Shown here: piece after piece, positions 1 to 7,729 of the stretch | Layout: each line of letters starts with the position of its first letter | How positions within the stretch are numbered: position 1 is the stretch's first letter | Assembly (NCBI RefSeq): GCF_001511835.1 | Contig: NZ_LN997848.1 | Coordinates: 1,612,001-1,676,000, forward strand | DNA from: Magnetospirillum sp. XM-1 | GTDB lineage: Bacteria > Pseudomonadota > Alphaproteobacteria > Rhodospirillales > Magnetospirillaceae | Reading direction: 5' to 3' | DNA length: 64,000 nt | Translations under genes and position numbers: made by a program | The notes under the pieces: generated by a model | What the model saw: only the letters and a program-made list of their open reading frames with translations | Told to the model about the DNA's origin: nothing | Databases searched by the model: none

Positions 1-841
1 GGGCCAGGCGGGCGGTGCTGACATGGCCGCGCCCGTGGGTGTCGGTGAGGAAGCTTTCGGTGCGCTCGGCGGTCCACTTGACCGGTCGGTCGAGGATACG
101 CGCCGCCACCAGCGCCATGGCCTGTTCCGGGAACGGGCTGATCTTCAGGCCGAAGCCGCCGCCCACGTCGGGGGTGATGACGTCGAGGGTTCCGGGCGCG
201 ATGCCCAGCACCGGGGTGAGGCGGTCCCTGATCTCGTGCACCCCCTGACTGCCGGAGGTCAGCTCCAGCCGTCCGCCGGGCAGCGGCCGGGCCAGGCAGG
301 CGCGCGGCTCCATGGCGGTTGGCGCCAGGCGGTTGTTGATCAGGTCCAGTTCCACCACCCGGGCGGCGCGGGCGAAGACCTTGGCCACGCCGGCCGCGTC
401 GCCCATCTCCCAGACGAAGGCGTCGTGGGGCGTGGCCGGCAGCGTGTGGTAGTCCACCAGCACCGCCTCGGCGGCGTCGCGGGCCTGGGCCAGGGTCTCG
501 GCCACCACGAAGGCCACCGGCTCGCCGGCATGGCGCACCCTTGGACCGGCGATGACGGGGCGCGGCGGCGGCGGCTTGGCGCCTTCGGGCAGGAAGCCGC
601 AGACCATGGGGCCCACGCCCTGCTCCGCCATCTCGGCATGGGTGAGGACCAGCAGCACGCCGGGCATCTCGCGTGCGGTGCTCGTATCCACCGTGATGTC
701 GGCATGGGGCAGCAGCGAGCGTACCACCATGCCGTATGACTGACCGGTCAGGTTTATGTCGTCGCCATAGCATCCCCGCCCGGTGAGGAAGCGCTGATCC
801 TCGACCCGGGTGCGCGATTGTCCGAAGCCGAAGCGCTTCAC
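1..841 (-). CDS. Molybdenum-binding large subunit, CO dehydrogenase/xanthine dehydrogenase family (5' part; runs off the left edge)
   Basis: Reading from a GTG at 841 toward position 1 gives about 280 uninterrupted residues beginning VKRFGFGQSRTRVEDQRFL, typical of the CoxL/XdhB-type molybdopterin subunit of aerobic carbon monoxide dehydrogenase and related hydroxylases. Family landmarks are the RLAPTAMEPRA stretch and the glycine-rich DVGGGFGLK motif that contacts the molybdenum cofactor. The C-terminal part with the active-site loop lies outside the window, so CO oxidation cannot be separated from another hydroxylation. The GTG overlaps the TGA of the AmmeMemoRadiSam gene (GTGA), which suggests translational coupling. 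No small or medium subunit is visible. Confidence 0.8.
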   Translation of the reverse strand, partial: MKRFGFGQSRTRVEDQRFLTGRGCYGDDINLTGQSYGMVVRSLLPHADITVDTSTAREMPGVLLVLTHAEMAEQGVGPMVCGFLPEGAKPPPPRPVIAGPRVRHAGEPVAFVVAETLAQARDAAEAVLVDYHTLPATPHDAFVWEMGDAAGVAKVFARAARVVELDLINNRLAPTAMEPRACLARPLPGGRLELTSGSQGVHEIRDRLTPVLGIAPGTLDVITPDVGGGFGLKISPFPEQAMALVAARILDRPVKWTAERTESFLTDTHGRGHVSTARLA

Positions 842-2208
842 TTGCCGATCTCCACCGCCTGGAAGCGGGACGCCTTGAAGCCGGGCGACCAGTGATCCTT
901 GGGCATGCCGGCCTTGGCCTTGAGATGGGCGAGGAAGGCGTGCTTGTCGGGCAGTTGTTCCCACACCGAGGGCAGGAACAGGGCGCGCTTAGCCCCATCC
1001 TCGATGACCAGGCCGTCGATGCGGGGACGAAGCTGTTCCAGCATGTCTTCCTGGTCCCTGAAGGCCATGGGAACGGGGGGCGTTAACACCGACAGCGACA
1101 GGGAAAGGCCCTCCAGCTCCTCGGGACGCAAGGGCGGAAAGCGCGGGTCCTTGAAGGCCGACTTGAAGGCGTTGTCCACCACGTCCTCGGCCAGCGGCCG
1201 CCAGGCGATCACCGAGCCGATGCAGCCGCGCAAGGCTCCCTGGCGGTTCAGGGTGACGAACACCGCGCCGGGCCGGGCCAGGATGCCGGGCCGGTCCGCA
1301 GGCGGGGCGGCGGGCGCGCCGGTCTCCAGCCCGTGGCGGATGGAGGCCCAGGCCAGTTCCACCAGCGTCTGCCCGGCGGTCTTGATCTCGTCGGCTTCGC
1401 TCATGCTCTTCTCCGTCTCGAACATGGCCCAGGACCCATAGCCCACCACCCGGTTCTTCGGCCCGGCGGTGTCGCCGGAATTGCGCACGTCCAGGGTGAC
1501 GATCTCCAGATTCCGGCGCTTGGCGGCGGTCAGCAGCCCGCCCACCGGAATGCGGCCGCAGGCCCCTTCGCGGGAAATGGCGGTGGGCTCCATGTGCTCG
1601 ATGGCCGCCACCGTCCGGGAATCGGTGCCCTTGCACTGATCGTAAGGCAAGTAGTGGGACAGGTCGGTGGAGATGACGATCAGCGTCTCGTCCCCGCCCC
1701 ACAGGGCGTCCAGCAGCCCGGCCACCATGTCGGGGCTGGAATCGCCGATCACCACCGGCAGCAGGGTGAACTCGCCCAGGGTGGCTTGCAGGAAGGGGAC
1801 ATGCACCTCGAGCGAATGCTCCTGGGCGTGGGCCTGATCCAGCACGCCGACGCCATGGACGCCCGCCAGCCGCGACCAGTCCTTGTCCAGCGGCACCGCG
1901 CCCAAGGGCGAGGCCCACTGGTCGGCGGACGACAGGGCCATGCCCTGGAAGGCGACCCGATGGCTGGGGCCCAGCAGCACCACCCGTGACCAGCTGCCCC
2001 GGAAGGGCCGCAGCAGGGCATAGGCGGCGGCCGCCACCGGGCCGGAATAGACCCAGCCGGCATGGGGCGCGATCAGCGCCTTGGGCCTGCGCCCGGCGCA
2101 CGGCGCGTGCACGGCGCCGTCGAGAAAGGCGGTGAGCTGCCGGTTGGCCTCGGCGAAATCGGCGGGATAGAACTGTCCGGCCACGGCGGTGGGGCGAATG
2201 GCGGTCAT
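838..2208 (-). CDS. AmmeMemoRadiSam system fused protein B + A (MEMO1-like plus AMMECR1 domain)
   Basis: A 456-residue protein starting MTAIRPTAVAGQFYPADF. Residues about 1-270 form a MEMO1-like dioxygenase-fold domain (APHAGWVYSGPVAA, LGPSHRV, STDLSHYLPYDQC). Residues about 285-456 form an AMMECR1 domain with the hallmark LRGCIGS. These two domains and a radical SAM enzyme are the three parts of the AmmeMemoRadiSam system, whose reaction I do not know to be settled. The ATG at 2208 is chosen because upstream sequence is only antisense to the divergent radical SAM gene, whose ATG is 48 bp away, so the two probably share a bidirectional promoter region. It is likely cotranscribed with the overlapping CoxL-like gene. 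Confidence 0.88.
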   Translation of the reverse strand: MTAIRPTAVAGQFYPADFAEANRQLTAFLDGAVHAPCAGRRPKALIAPHAGWVYSGPVAAAAYALLRPFRGSWSRVVLLGPSHRVAFQGMALSSADQWASPLGAVPLDKDWSRLAGVHGVGVLDQAHAQEHSLEVHVPFLQATLGEFTLLPVVIGDSSPDMVAGLLDALWGGDETLIVISTDLSHYLPYDQCKGTDSRTVAAIEHMEPTAISREGACGRIPVGGLLTAAKRRNLEIVTLDVRNSGDTAGPKNRVVGYGSWAMFETEKSMSEADEIKTAGQTLVELAWASIRHGLETGAPAAPPADRPGILARPGAVFVTLNRQGALRGCIGSVIAWRPLAEDVVDNAFKSAFKDPRFPPLRPEELEGLSLSLSVLTPPVPMAFRDQEDMLEQLRPRIDGLVIEDGAKRALFLPSVWEQLPDKHAFLAHLKAKAGMPKDHWSPGFKASRFQAVEIGK

Positions 2209-2256
2209 GGCGGCCTCGGGCGCGAAAACGTGGTGGGGATATGGTACTCTTCCCCC

Positions 2257-2574
2257 ATGAACGACGCCATCCAGGGTTCGCATTTTCCCGGACGCTACTG
2301 GCAGCGCCTGCCTGATGGGCGGGTGCAGTGCGACGTCTGCCCGCGCGAGTGCCGCTTGAACGACGGGCAGCGGGGCCTGTGCTTCGTGCGCGCCAATGAC
2401 GGCGGCAAAATGGTGCTGACCACCTATGGCCGCTCGTCGGGGTTCTGCGTCGACCCGGTGGAGAAGAAGCCGCTCAACCACTTCCTGCCCGGCACGCCGA
2501 TCCTGTCGTTTGGCACTGCGGGCTGCAACCTGACCTGCAAGTTCTGCCAGAAAATCCTGGCAGATTATTATTGA
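2257..2574 (+). pseudogene. 5' fragment of the AmmeMemoRadiSam radical SAM gene, cut by island integration
   Basis: The 98 host-coded residues run from MNDAIQGSHFPGRYWQRL through CDVCPREC to the radical SAM motif CNLTCKFCQ (CxxxCxxC, binding the 4Fe-4S cluster). After that the frame enters the island and stops within eight residues (KILADYY). Joining 2257-2552 to 19578-20370 restores an open frame of 362 residues with the expected CKFCQNWDISK junction, so this is the original 5' end. It keeps the native promoter and start but lacks the barrel, so it cannot be an active enzyme. A second, island-supplied 5' end sits at 19162. Confidence 0.9.
2546..2552. other. attL core GCCAGAA
   Basis: Left junction. 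The host side reads GTTCT and the island side AATCCTGG. The reconstructed attB is the near-palindrome GTTCTGCCAGAAC (arms GTTCTG/CAGAAC). The reconstructed attP is AGGAT-agccagaaa-ATCCT, also an inverted pair. Both fit a tyrosine recombinase core site. Confidence 0.85.
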
Positions 2575-2632
2575 CATATAAAATCTATTAATATCAGTGT
2601 GTTATGAATTTTGTGTGTGGATGAAAATTTCA

Positions 2633-2720
2633 ACACACAGTTTTACACACAGATTTATCTTTGCAAATTCAGTCAGATCCAATATGCTCGTTTTGCGCCA
2701 ACACAGTTTTTGACACAGGT
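2633..2720 (+). repeat. Left arm-type repeats (ACACACAGTTT family)
   Basis: Same-orientation copies occur at 2633-2643 (ACACACAGTTT), 2645-2655 (ACACACAGATT), about 2699-2709 (CAACACAGTTT) and a partial copy at 2711-2720. They lie between attL and the integrase start. The same motif recurs in tandem next to attR, so integrase arm-binding sites are the simplest reading. Confidence 0.6.
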
Positions 2721-2733
2721 GTGCGGGACGGGG

Positions 2734-4323
2734 ATGGAGCAGGTCGTTCTAAACGATGGTGAGATAACGCTTTACAGGCGTCCGGATGCTAGCAAGCGCG
2801 GCGTATGGCAGTGCAAGCTTCGCTTAAAGGGTGGGGCCTCATTGCGGCGCTCCACCAAGTCTAGTGACCTTGACGCCGCCAAGGCATTCGCTCTTGAGCT
2901 TTACAGTTTTGAAGTTCTGGCTGAGCACCAAGTCGTATCCCCGGAAAAACATTCATTCGAAAATGGCGACATACTGCTCTACCGGCGCACCGATACGGTG
3001 AACGGGCCGTGGCAAGCTCGGATTAAAACTCCCAAAGGGGATTGGCTTGTAAAAAGTACGCGCCACAATGATCTGGCTGAGGCTTTAAGTGCCGCAAGGG
3101 ACTTAAAGCGAGAAGTGGAGATCAAAGAGAGACATGGCATCCCTTACGGGAGGCACAAATTCAGCCGAATCTGGAGGAAATGGCTGGATGAGCGAGGTGT
3201 GTACTATACGCAAAATAGGATTAAAACATTCGAGGGATTTGCTCGGAGGTATTTCTTCGAGTATTTCGATGAAAGGGCATTCGATCTCATTGATGACCTG
3301 TATGTGGAAAAATATTGGAGCTGGAGGATTAATTACTGGCGCAGTCATTCGGACGAACTTCAGCGTCTTTCAGGTAAGGTTGCGGTCGAGCCATCCTCGG
3401 CATTGCTGTATGCCGAAAAAGATGCGCTTTCCCAATTTTTCAAGTGGGCGGAGCGCAATAAGTTTATTGCCCGCAAGCCACAGCTTGAGGTTCCGGTAAA
3501 GCTGGAAAGAAATCGCCGCCCGGCTCTGGAACACCAGCAGTGGGTCAAATTTCTAAAGAAAGCCAAAGAATGGGAGCGGGAATCGCCTCGCCCACAGCAC
3601 TTTGTCCCCCGCACGATGGCTCGCCTTTTTTGTGAGTTGCTAGTGCATAGCGGGCTTCGTCCGCTAGAGGCCAAGACCTTGCGGTGGAGGGACTTTTCCG
3701 CATTTAAGGACGAAAACGGCCAAAATCAACTTGTCATACACGTCAATCCCGCGAGAAAGACCGGTGAGAGGGATACCGTCCCAATGCCTGTGTGCTGGAG
3801 TGTGGTTGAGGAATTGATCCGATTTCAAAAGAAACATCAATTGCCTTGTGAGCCAGATTCATGGGTGTTTTGCAATTTCAACGGAACCCAGTTAGGCGCA
3901 ATAGAGAGGCCTGTCGAAAAAGCTTTTGAGTTTTCGAAAATAACCCATGACAGATTCGGCAGGAAATTTTCAGCCTATTCCTTCAGGCACACCTACGCGA
4001 CCTTCCGCCTATTGTATGGGGATAATGTGGATGCTTACACGCTGGCAAAAAACATGGGAACCAGCGTGGAGATGATCGAGAAGCACTATGGTCATGTCTC
4101 TAATATGCAAAAAGCCACTGTGCTCACTTCCGTAAGGAAGAATATCCCGGAAGGCTTGGATAGCTTCCAGGCACGCATGATCACACGGGTCAATAAAGAG
4201 AAAACTGCACCGGTGCTAGTCAGGCTGCAAAAGGTGGACAAGAAGGCTGGAGGTTCACCGAAGGATGGCGAATACTTCATTCGAATCGAAAATGACGTTC
4301 CAGATGTCCGTACCCGAAAATAA
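2734..4323 (+). CDS. int: Tyrosine recombinase (island integrase)
   Basis: A 529-residue phage-type integrase. The N-terminal half contains two related segments (EITLYRRPDASKRGVWQCKL and DILLYRRTDTVNGPWQARI, about residues 9 and 83) that resemble duplicated arm-binding or SAM-like DNA-binding modules. The catalytic half has Arg309 in HSGLRPLEA, Arg418 in AYSFRHTYA and the tyrosine nucleophile Tyr452 in MIEKHYGHV. The usual box II histidine is Tyr here, as in many phage integrases. The ATG at 2734 is preferred over an upstream TTG because it follows a GGGACGGGG ribosome site and leaves the arm repeats noncoding. It presumably catalyses integration at the radical SAM gene. Confidence 0.92.
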   Translation: MEQVVLNDGEITLYRRPDASKRGVWQCKLRLKGGASLRRSTKSSDLDAAKAFALELYSFEVLAEHQVVSPEKHSFENGDILLYRRTDTVNGPWQARIKTPKGDWLVKSTRHNDLAEALSAARDLKREVEIKERHGIPYGRHKFSRIWRKWLDERGVYYTQNRIKTFEGFARRYFFEYFDERAFDLIDDLYVEKYWSWRINYWRSHSDELQRLSGKVAVEPSSALLYAEKDALSQFFKWAERNKFIARKPQLEVPVKLERNRRPALEHQQWVKFLKKAKEWERESPRPQHFVPRTMARLFCELLVHSGLRPLEAKTLRWRDFSAFKDENGQNQLVIHVNPARKTGERDTVPMPVCWSVVEELIRFQKKHQLPCEPDSWVFCNFNGTQLGAIERPVEKAFEFSKITHDRFGRKFSAYSFRHTYATFRLLYGDNVDAYTLAKNMGTSVEMIEKHYGHVSNMQKATVLTSVRKNIPEGLDSFQARMITRVNKEKTAPVLVRLQKVDKKAGGSPKDGEYFIRIENDVPDVRTRK

Positions 4324-4400
4324 GTGCAGCAGCTTTGCAAGTGCCTGGCATTTGCCTTGATGCCTCATCGCTAGCGGGCGCCCCGCAGATTTCGAGTTCG

Positions 4401-4492
4401 CGCGTTTTAACGCTCATACAGCGACATCGGCTATCGAAGATGGATTGGCGGCGGGCCCTTCGCAAATCGCGTTGTATGAGCGTTAAAACGCG
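4401..4492. repeat. 20-bp perfect inverted repeat with a 52-bp loop
   Basis: The arms are 4401-4420 and 4473-4492 and are exact reverse complements over 20 bases. It lies just downstream of the integrase in a 288-bp noncoding gap. A cruciform, protein-binding site or mRNA 3' structure are all possible. There is no T-run directly after it. Confidence 0.75.
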
Positions 4493-4534
4493 TTTTTGAG
4501 CGAGGCTGTGCGGCGGGGATGCACTGTCCGGTGA

Positions 4535-4560
4535 AAACACAAAACGCCGCAACAGCGGCG
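4535..4560 (-). terminator. Intrinsic terminator of the DUF3768 gene
   Basis: A CGCCGC/GCGGCG stem with a 4-nt loop at 4545-4560. Read on the minus strand it is followed by a T-rich tract (complement of 4535-4544). It lies 52 bp past the stop of the gene at 4612-4938. Confidence 0.65.
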
Positions 4561-4611
4561 CTTCATGAATTTTAAGTATTAAAATTTTCTGATCTGCTCT
4601 TTCGGCGCCAA

Positions 4612-4938
4612 TCAATATTCATCGGCCAGCATGATCGTGAGTACGCGAACGGTTTTTTGCGGATCAGCAGGATCATCGCTGGCGTAGGCAATCGACGCAT
4701 CGTAGTAGTCGATTTTCCACATGGCCTTTGTACCTGCGACATCCACCGTACCCATGTCATGCTCGCCATATGGATCGTTACTTTGATCGAATTGATCGAA
4801 TTCACGGACGGCGGTGATAATGGCGCGGCCCAGCCACTCCTCAAGGGCCTGTATGCCGGATGTGATGTAGACCTTGCCGCCGATCCCGTGCTGTCGGAGC
4901 TGGTCATTCAGTTCGCGGATGATTCGGGTGCGTTGCAT
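4612..4938 (-). CDS. DUF3768 family protein
   Basis: A 108-residue protein with the features I recall for DUF3768, a small family common on alphaproteobacterial plasmids and islands: an N-terminal RIRELND-like start (here RIIRELNDQLRQHG), a central NDPYGEHDMG, then KIDYYD and a C-terminal RVLTIMLADEY. The function is unknown. It is followed by its own intrinsic terminator and preceded by the terminator of the next minus-strand gene, so it is a single-gene unit. Its family supports a plasmid-like origin for this part of the island. Confidence 0.75.
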   Translation of the reverse strand: MQRTRIIRELNDQLRQHGIGGKVYITSGIQALEEWLGRAIITAVREFDQFDQSNDPYGEHDMGTVDVAGTKAMWKIDYYDASIAYASDDPADPQKTVRVLTIMLADEY

Positions 4939-4950
4939 GCGATGGCTCCA

Positions 4951-4975
4951 AAAAGAAAAGGGGGCCGAAGCCCCC
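4951..4975 (-). terminator. Strong intrinsic terminator (GGGGGC-UUCG-GCCCCC)
   Basis: On the minus strand the RNA reads GGGGGC, a UUCG tetraloop, GCCCCC and then a U-rich tail. It ends the gene at 4986-5441, whose stop is 10 bp upstream. Confidence 0.85.
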
Positions 4976-4985
4976 TATGGTTCCT

Positions 4986-5441
4986 CTACTTCTTAGTCAT
5001 TCGCTTGCGAGCGGTGATTGCCTGAGCTTCCAGCACACCATCCAGCTCTCCCGCTTCGGCAGCGGCCTTGACGGTGTTCAGCGTGGCGGCCACATCGGAC
5101 AGGCTCTTGCCGCACACCACCGTGGGTTTGGACTTGTTCGCACCGAGCGTCAGCGGCTGATTGGCGTACTTGGGAGCCAGATAGAAAACATCACCCTGGA
5201 GGAACCACCAGGGACGCACCTGCACATCATGGCTCACCTGACGGTGCGATCCATCTTCACCAGTGATGCGACGCACCTTCTGGACGGCGAAGCTCTTACC
5301 CGAAATCGCCGCTTCAACGGCACCGATCTGATTGACCACGGCGGCGATGAACTTGGAGCGGGCACGGGTCTTGGTATTCATCGCATTCCGCGAAACCTTG
5401 GGCGGAGCAATGGTGGAAAATTCGAGGTTCTTGATGGACAT
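4986..5441 (-). CDS. Hypothetical island protein (151 aa)
   Basis: I do not recognise a family. The protein starts MSIKNLEFSTIAPPKVSRNA and is basic at its N terminus (NTKTRARSKF) and C terminus (TARKRMTKK). The middle (PWWFLQGDVFYLAPKYANQP) is probably a beta-rich domain. A GGAGG-like ribosome site precedes the ATG and a strong terminator follows the stop, so it is clearly expressed as a unit. The basic charge and position beside plasmid-type genes would fit a nucleic-acid-associated protein, which is only inference. Confidence 0.6.
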   Translation of the reverse strand: MSIKNLEFSTIAPPKVSRNAMNTKTRARSKFIAAVVNQIGAVEAAISGKSFAVQKVRRITGEDGSHRQVSHDVQVRPWWFLQGDVFYLAPKYANQPLTLGANKSKPTVVCGKSLSDVAATLNTVKAAAEAGELDGVLEAQAITARKRMTKK

Positions 5442-5577
5442 GATTGCCTCCAGGGCGTGATTGCACTGGAGCTAACGTCACCCAATTGGATTCATGGGTC
5501 TCCCCTGAAAGGGAATTACCTTCATGCGTGAAGATAATTTTAGAGATATCAGCCTAACCGGCTCCAAGCATGAGTTT

Positions 5578-5603
5578 AAATGGTGGCCAATTGGCCACCA
5601 TTT
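5578..5603. promoter_or_regulatory. 26-bp perfect palindrome centred on GGCCAATTGGCC
   Basis: Positions 5578-5603 equal their own reverse complement over all 26 bases. It lies in the AT-rich gap upstream of the minus-strand gene ending at 4986 and of the structured region at 5802. An operator for a dimeric repressor or an origin element is plausible. It could also form a terminator-like hairpin on either strand. Confidence 0.7.
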
Positions 5604-5681
5604 TCCCGAAATCAAAAAATAATGCTGATCATGGCGAATTCAATTGGCCTAATTCCCGCATCGAAAGCTAAATATACATGT

Positions 5682-5747
5682 AGGTCAATGTGGTTCAGTC
5701 GACGTGCCTTTATGGGATGTCTAGTGTTGAATATAGCGCATTGACCT
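5682..5747. repeat. Inverted pair AGGTCAATG / CATTGACCT
   Basis: Exact 9-bp inverted arms at 5682-5690 and 5739-5747, 48 bp apart, just upstream of the folded repeat region. This could be a paired regulator site or part of an origin. Confidence 0.5.
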
Positions 5748-5801
5748 GCTTGATTAACTGGATAAGGAAATGAATTTAATTTATTTCAAAGAGCAATTTA
5801 C

Positions 5802-6157
5802 GTCAGGTGTTCAGTCGCGTGTTCGTCATGTGTTGAACAGGGCGGAAGCCCAAAGTCGGGTGTTTGGAGCCCACCACTCTGCCTTGGTGCAGGCCTGGGC
5901 CTCATGGATAAACACACGACGACAAACACATGACGCTTCCCTACGGGATGTTCCTTCGGAACACATGACAGGAACACGCGACGGGAACACAGGACGTGAA
6001 TGTGTAGGGGAATTAGGTGTTGATAAATTTTCAGCTCAACCCGCAGATTTCATGCATGCGGAATTGCATCCACAGATAAATACAAGTGCCAGCAAGGCCA
6101 GTTTCATTGCCTGCCAGTTAATCAAACCAAGGGCGACGTTTCCAGCGTCGCCCTTTT
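5802..6157 (+). ncRNA. Candidate structured RNA (or iteron-type origin) built from nine RAACACNNGAC copies, ending in a terminator
   Basis: Four copies of an 11-bp motif lie in reverse orientation (5802, 5814, 5825, 5855) and five in forward orientation (5910, 5924, 5959, 5972, 5985). They nest. 5814-5824 pairs perfectly with 5972-5982, 5825-5834 with 5960-5969, 5802-5812 pairs imperfectly with 5985-5995, and 5855-5865 pairs with 5910-5920. The variable dinucleotide matches within each of the two inner pairs (CG with CG, AT with AT), as compensatory change would produce. A GGGC-GGAA-GCCC hairpin sits at 5840-5851. An intrinsic terminator at 6131-6157 closes the unit. The alternative is an iteron array of a replication origin. 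Confidence 0.4.
6131..6157 (+). terminator. Intrinsic terminator before the gene at 6188
   Basis: GGGCGACG (6131-6138), a 7-nt loop, CGTCGCCC (6146-6153), then TTTT. It implies that something upstream on the plus strand is transcribed, although no convincing gene lies there. Confidence 0.75.
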
Positions 6158-6187
6158 CCACGTTTGAATTACAAGGAGGCAATTTCA

Positions 6188-6730
6188 ATGAAACAAATAT
6201 TCAAACTTTGGTATAACGCCAATCCAAAAAAGGGCTCAAAATTCCACAAAGGCTACAGCATATCTGTTGAGGTTGATGCCGTTGAAGCTTTTTATCTAAA
6301 TTTCCACACTCCGGATCATTGGTACCTGCAAACCAGCGCCCCGGCTCACGTCACAGCCGAGCTGATGGACAAAATCCCGCAAATCAACGGTGAGCGCGAC
6401 GCTGATTACATGGTGCTCGCTGACTTCAAACCCAAGCTGTATGGCCAGCACATACCGCGATGGACGTGCTTGCTTGATCCGGCAGGCAGTTTGCCTGAGC
6501 TGATCTTTGTCAGCTGGGACGACGAACTCAGCATTCAGTGGTTGATGTGCCGGGAGCTCAACCGAGGAGGCAATCGCCGCAACACCCACGTTTGGCAGGA
6601 CGACTACAACGCTTTGGGAATCGGCGGCGTTCGCAAGCAGCAGGGTGCACAGGTTGATGGGATTGTATCCAATAAATTTCAAGCGGAACGTGGCTCCCAA
6701 GCCGCACCATATGGGAGGTCGCCACTATGA
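6188..6730 (+). CDS. Hypothetical island protein (180 aa)
   Basis: I do not recognise the family. The ATG at 6188 is chosen for the strong AAGGAGGC site 8 bp upstream; it gives a protein beginning MKQIFKLWYNANPKKGSKFH. The sequence is mixed alpha/beta and rich in aromatic residues (WYLQTSAPAH, RWTCLLDPAG, LIFVSWDDELSIQW), without a signal peptide or membrane segment. Its stop overlaps the ATG of the next gene (ATGA), so the pair is translationally coupled. It follows the structured region and its terminator, so it has its own promoter. Confidence 0.6.
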   Translation: MKQIFKLWYNANPKKGSKFHKGYSISVEVDAVEAFYLNFHTPDHWYLQTSAPAHVTAELMDKIPQINGERDADYMVLADFKPKLYGQHIPRWTCLLDPAGSLPELIFVSWDDELSIQWLMCRELNRGGNRRNTHVWQDDYNALGIGGVRKQQGAQVDGIVSNKFQAERGSQAAPYGRSPL

Positions 6731-7002
6731 AATCCAAGGAAAGTTACGGCTACCTCATTGAATTTACCGCAGTGCGCTTCCACAAGGAGTTCATGGATGA
6801 AGTGGTTCCTCGCGGATACAAGAAAACGTGGTGTCCAATTTATAAGCGAGAGCTAATGGGGATGTTCGGTCATGAGGTTGACCCCGACCAATATGCCAAC
6901 AGCAGCTATTACTTGGGCCATTTGCCCGAGAAAAACATCCTGCTCCTCAAAATGCGCCATTTGGGCATCAAGCGGATTTGGCGAGTGGACGTAACGGTTT
7001 GA
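6727..7002 (+). CDS. Hypothetical island protein (91 aa), coupled to its upstream neighbour
   Basis: The protein begins MKSKESYGYLIEFTAVRFHK and is soluble and moderately basic. I recognise no family. The start codon overlaps the stop of the preceding gene. A bidirectional terminator at 7012-7038 follows directly, so the two genes form a closed operon. Confidence 0.6.
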   Translation: MKSKESYGYLIEFTAVRFHKEFMDEVVPRGYKKTWCPIYKRELMGMFGHEVDPDQYANSSYYLGHLPEKNILLLKMRHLGIKRIWRVDVTV

Positions 7003-7011
7003 CAAGCAACG

Positions 7012-7038
7012 AAAAGGACGGCCTCAAACCGTCCTTTT
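7012..7038. terminator. Bidirectional intrinsic terminator
   Basis: AAAAGGACGG, a 7-nt loop and CCGTCCTTTT form a 10-bp stem whose ends give T-runs on both strands. It separates the convergent genes ending at 7002 (+) and 7024 (-); the minus gene's stop lies inside it. Confidence 0.85.
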
Positions 7039-7389
7039 CACATAACGAATAGCCATGTCGTCCAGCTTGGCCTGAAGCTTTTCATGTCGAGATATGCGGG
7101 ATTGCATGTCACCGAGATCACGTTGCTCGGCTTGTCCATTTCCCCCATACATCAACCCACGAAATGCTGTCAGCTTTTGCTGCGCTTTCAGGTAGCGACG
7201 ACGCAACAGCTTCATTCTGTGGAGGTGCTTCAATGTCAGCGCTGGGGGCTGGTTGGGTATGGCCACAACACGTTCATTTTCGTGATCGACAGACCGGCTT
7301 GGCTTCTTGCAGACTTTCAGCCTGTTGAATTTCACGTCATAGGACAGATCGGCAGACAGTGGTGTTTGGATGATTTCATAAAGACGCAT
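7024..7389 (-). CDS. Hypothetical basic protein (121 aa)
   Basis: The protein starts MRLYEIIQTPLSADLSYDVK and contains a strongly basic helical stretch (LKHLHRMKLLRRRYLKAQQK, about residues 53-72) followed by a second charged helix (ISRHEKLQAKLDDMA). No family is recognised; a small nucleic-acid-binding role would fit the charge but is inference. The stop codon lies inside the shared terminator at 7012-7038. Confidence 0.5.
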   Translation of the reverse strand: MRLYEIIQTPLSADLSYDVKFNRLKVCKKPSRSVDHENERVVAIPNQPPALTLKHLHRMKLLRRRYLKAQQKLTAFRGLMYGGNGQAEQRDLGDMQSRISRHEKLQAKLDDMAIRYVKRTV

Positions 7390-7729
7390 GTTGATACCCT
7401 CGGTTTGAGAGTATTTATGCAGATACAGCCATCTGGTTTGCTGTAAACATCATTTTTAAAACCAGAGATATACTATCTTTGAGCGCGCCAACTCGCTTGG
7501 ACAATATCGGGCCGGAAGCAGATGGCCGGCATTCTAGCGTGGAACAGGTAAAGCGGACGGTGCCGTCAAGCGGTGATCCGGCTGCTTGTGACCCATATTT
7601 GCCATTCTAATCGGATTCCAACGGAGGAGTCTTGTTGACGGCGTCTCGATAAGATAACCTTTAAATTATTAGCACTTTTTGCGCAAACCGCACCGTCGTT
7701 ATAGCCGTCCGAAGCATTGGGGATGCTGC
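7390..7729. other. Noncoding gap upstream of the magnetosome-type cargo
   Basis: 340 bp with no supported gene. It separates the plasmid-type genes from the cargo genes and should contain the promoter for the Mms6-like gene. A TTGACG at about 7634 is a possible -35 element, but no well-spaced -10 is clear. An AT-rich stretch (TTTAAATTATTAGCAC) precedes the cargo. Confidence 0.5.

Noticed and set aside
2546..2600. Integration at a tRNA gene
   Set aside because: No tRNA sequence occurs at either boundary; the core lies in the radical SAM coding sequence.
4401..4492. An integron attC-like site
   Set aside because: The GTTTTAAC/GTTAAAAC boxes have one base too many for the R sequences, L boxes are not evident, and no integron integrase or cassette array is present.
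5770..6216. A 148-codon plus-strand frame across the repeat region
   Set aside because: It runs through the nested repeats and past an intrinsic terminator, has no ribosome site and translates to low-quality sequence. The repeat structure explains the DNA better.
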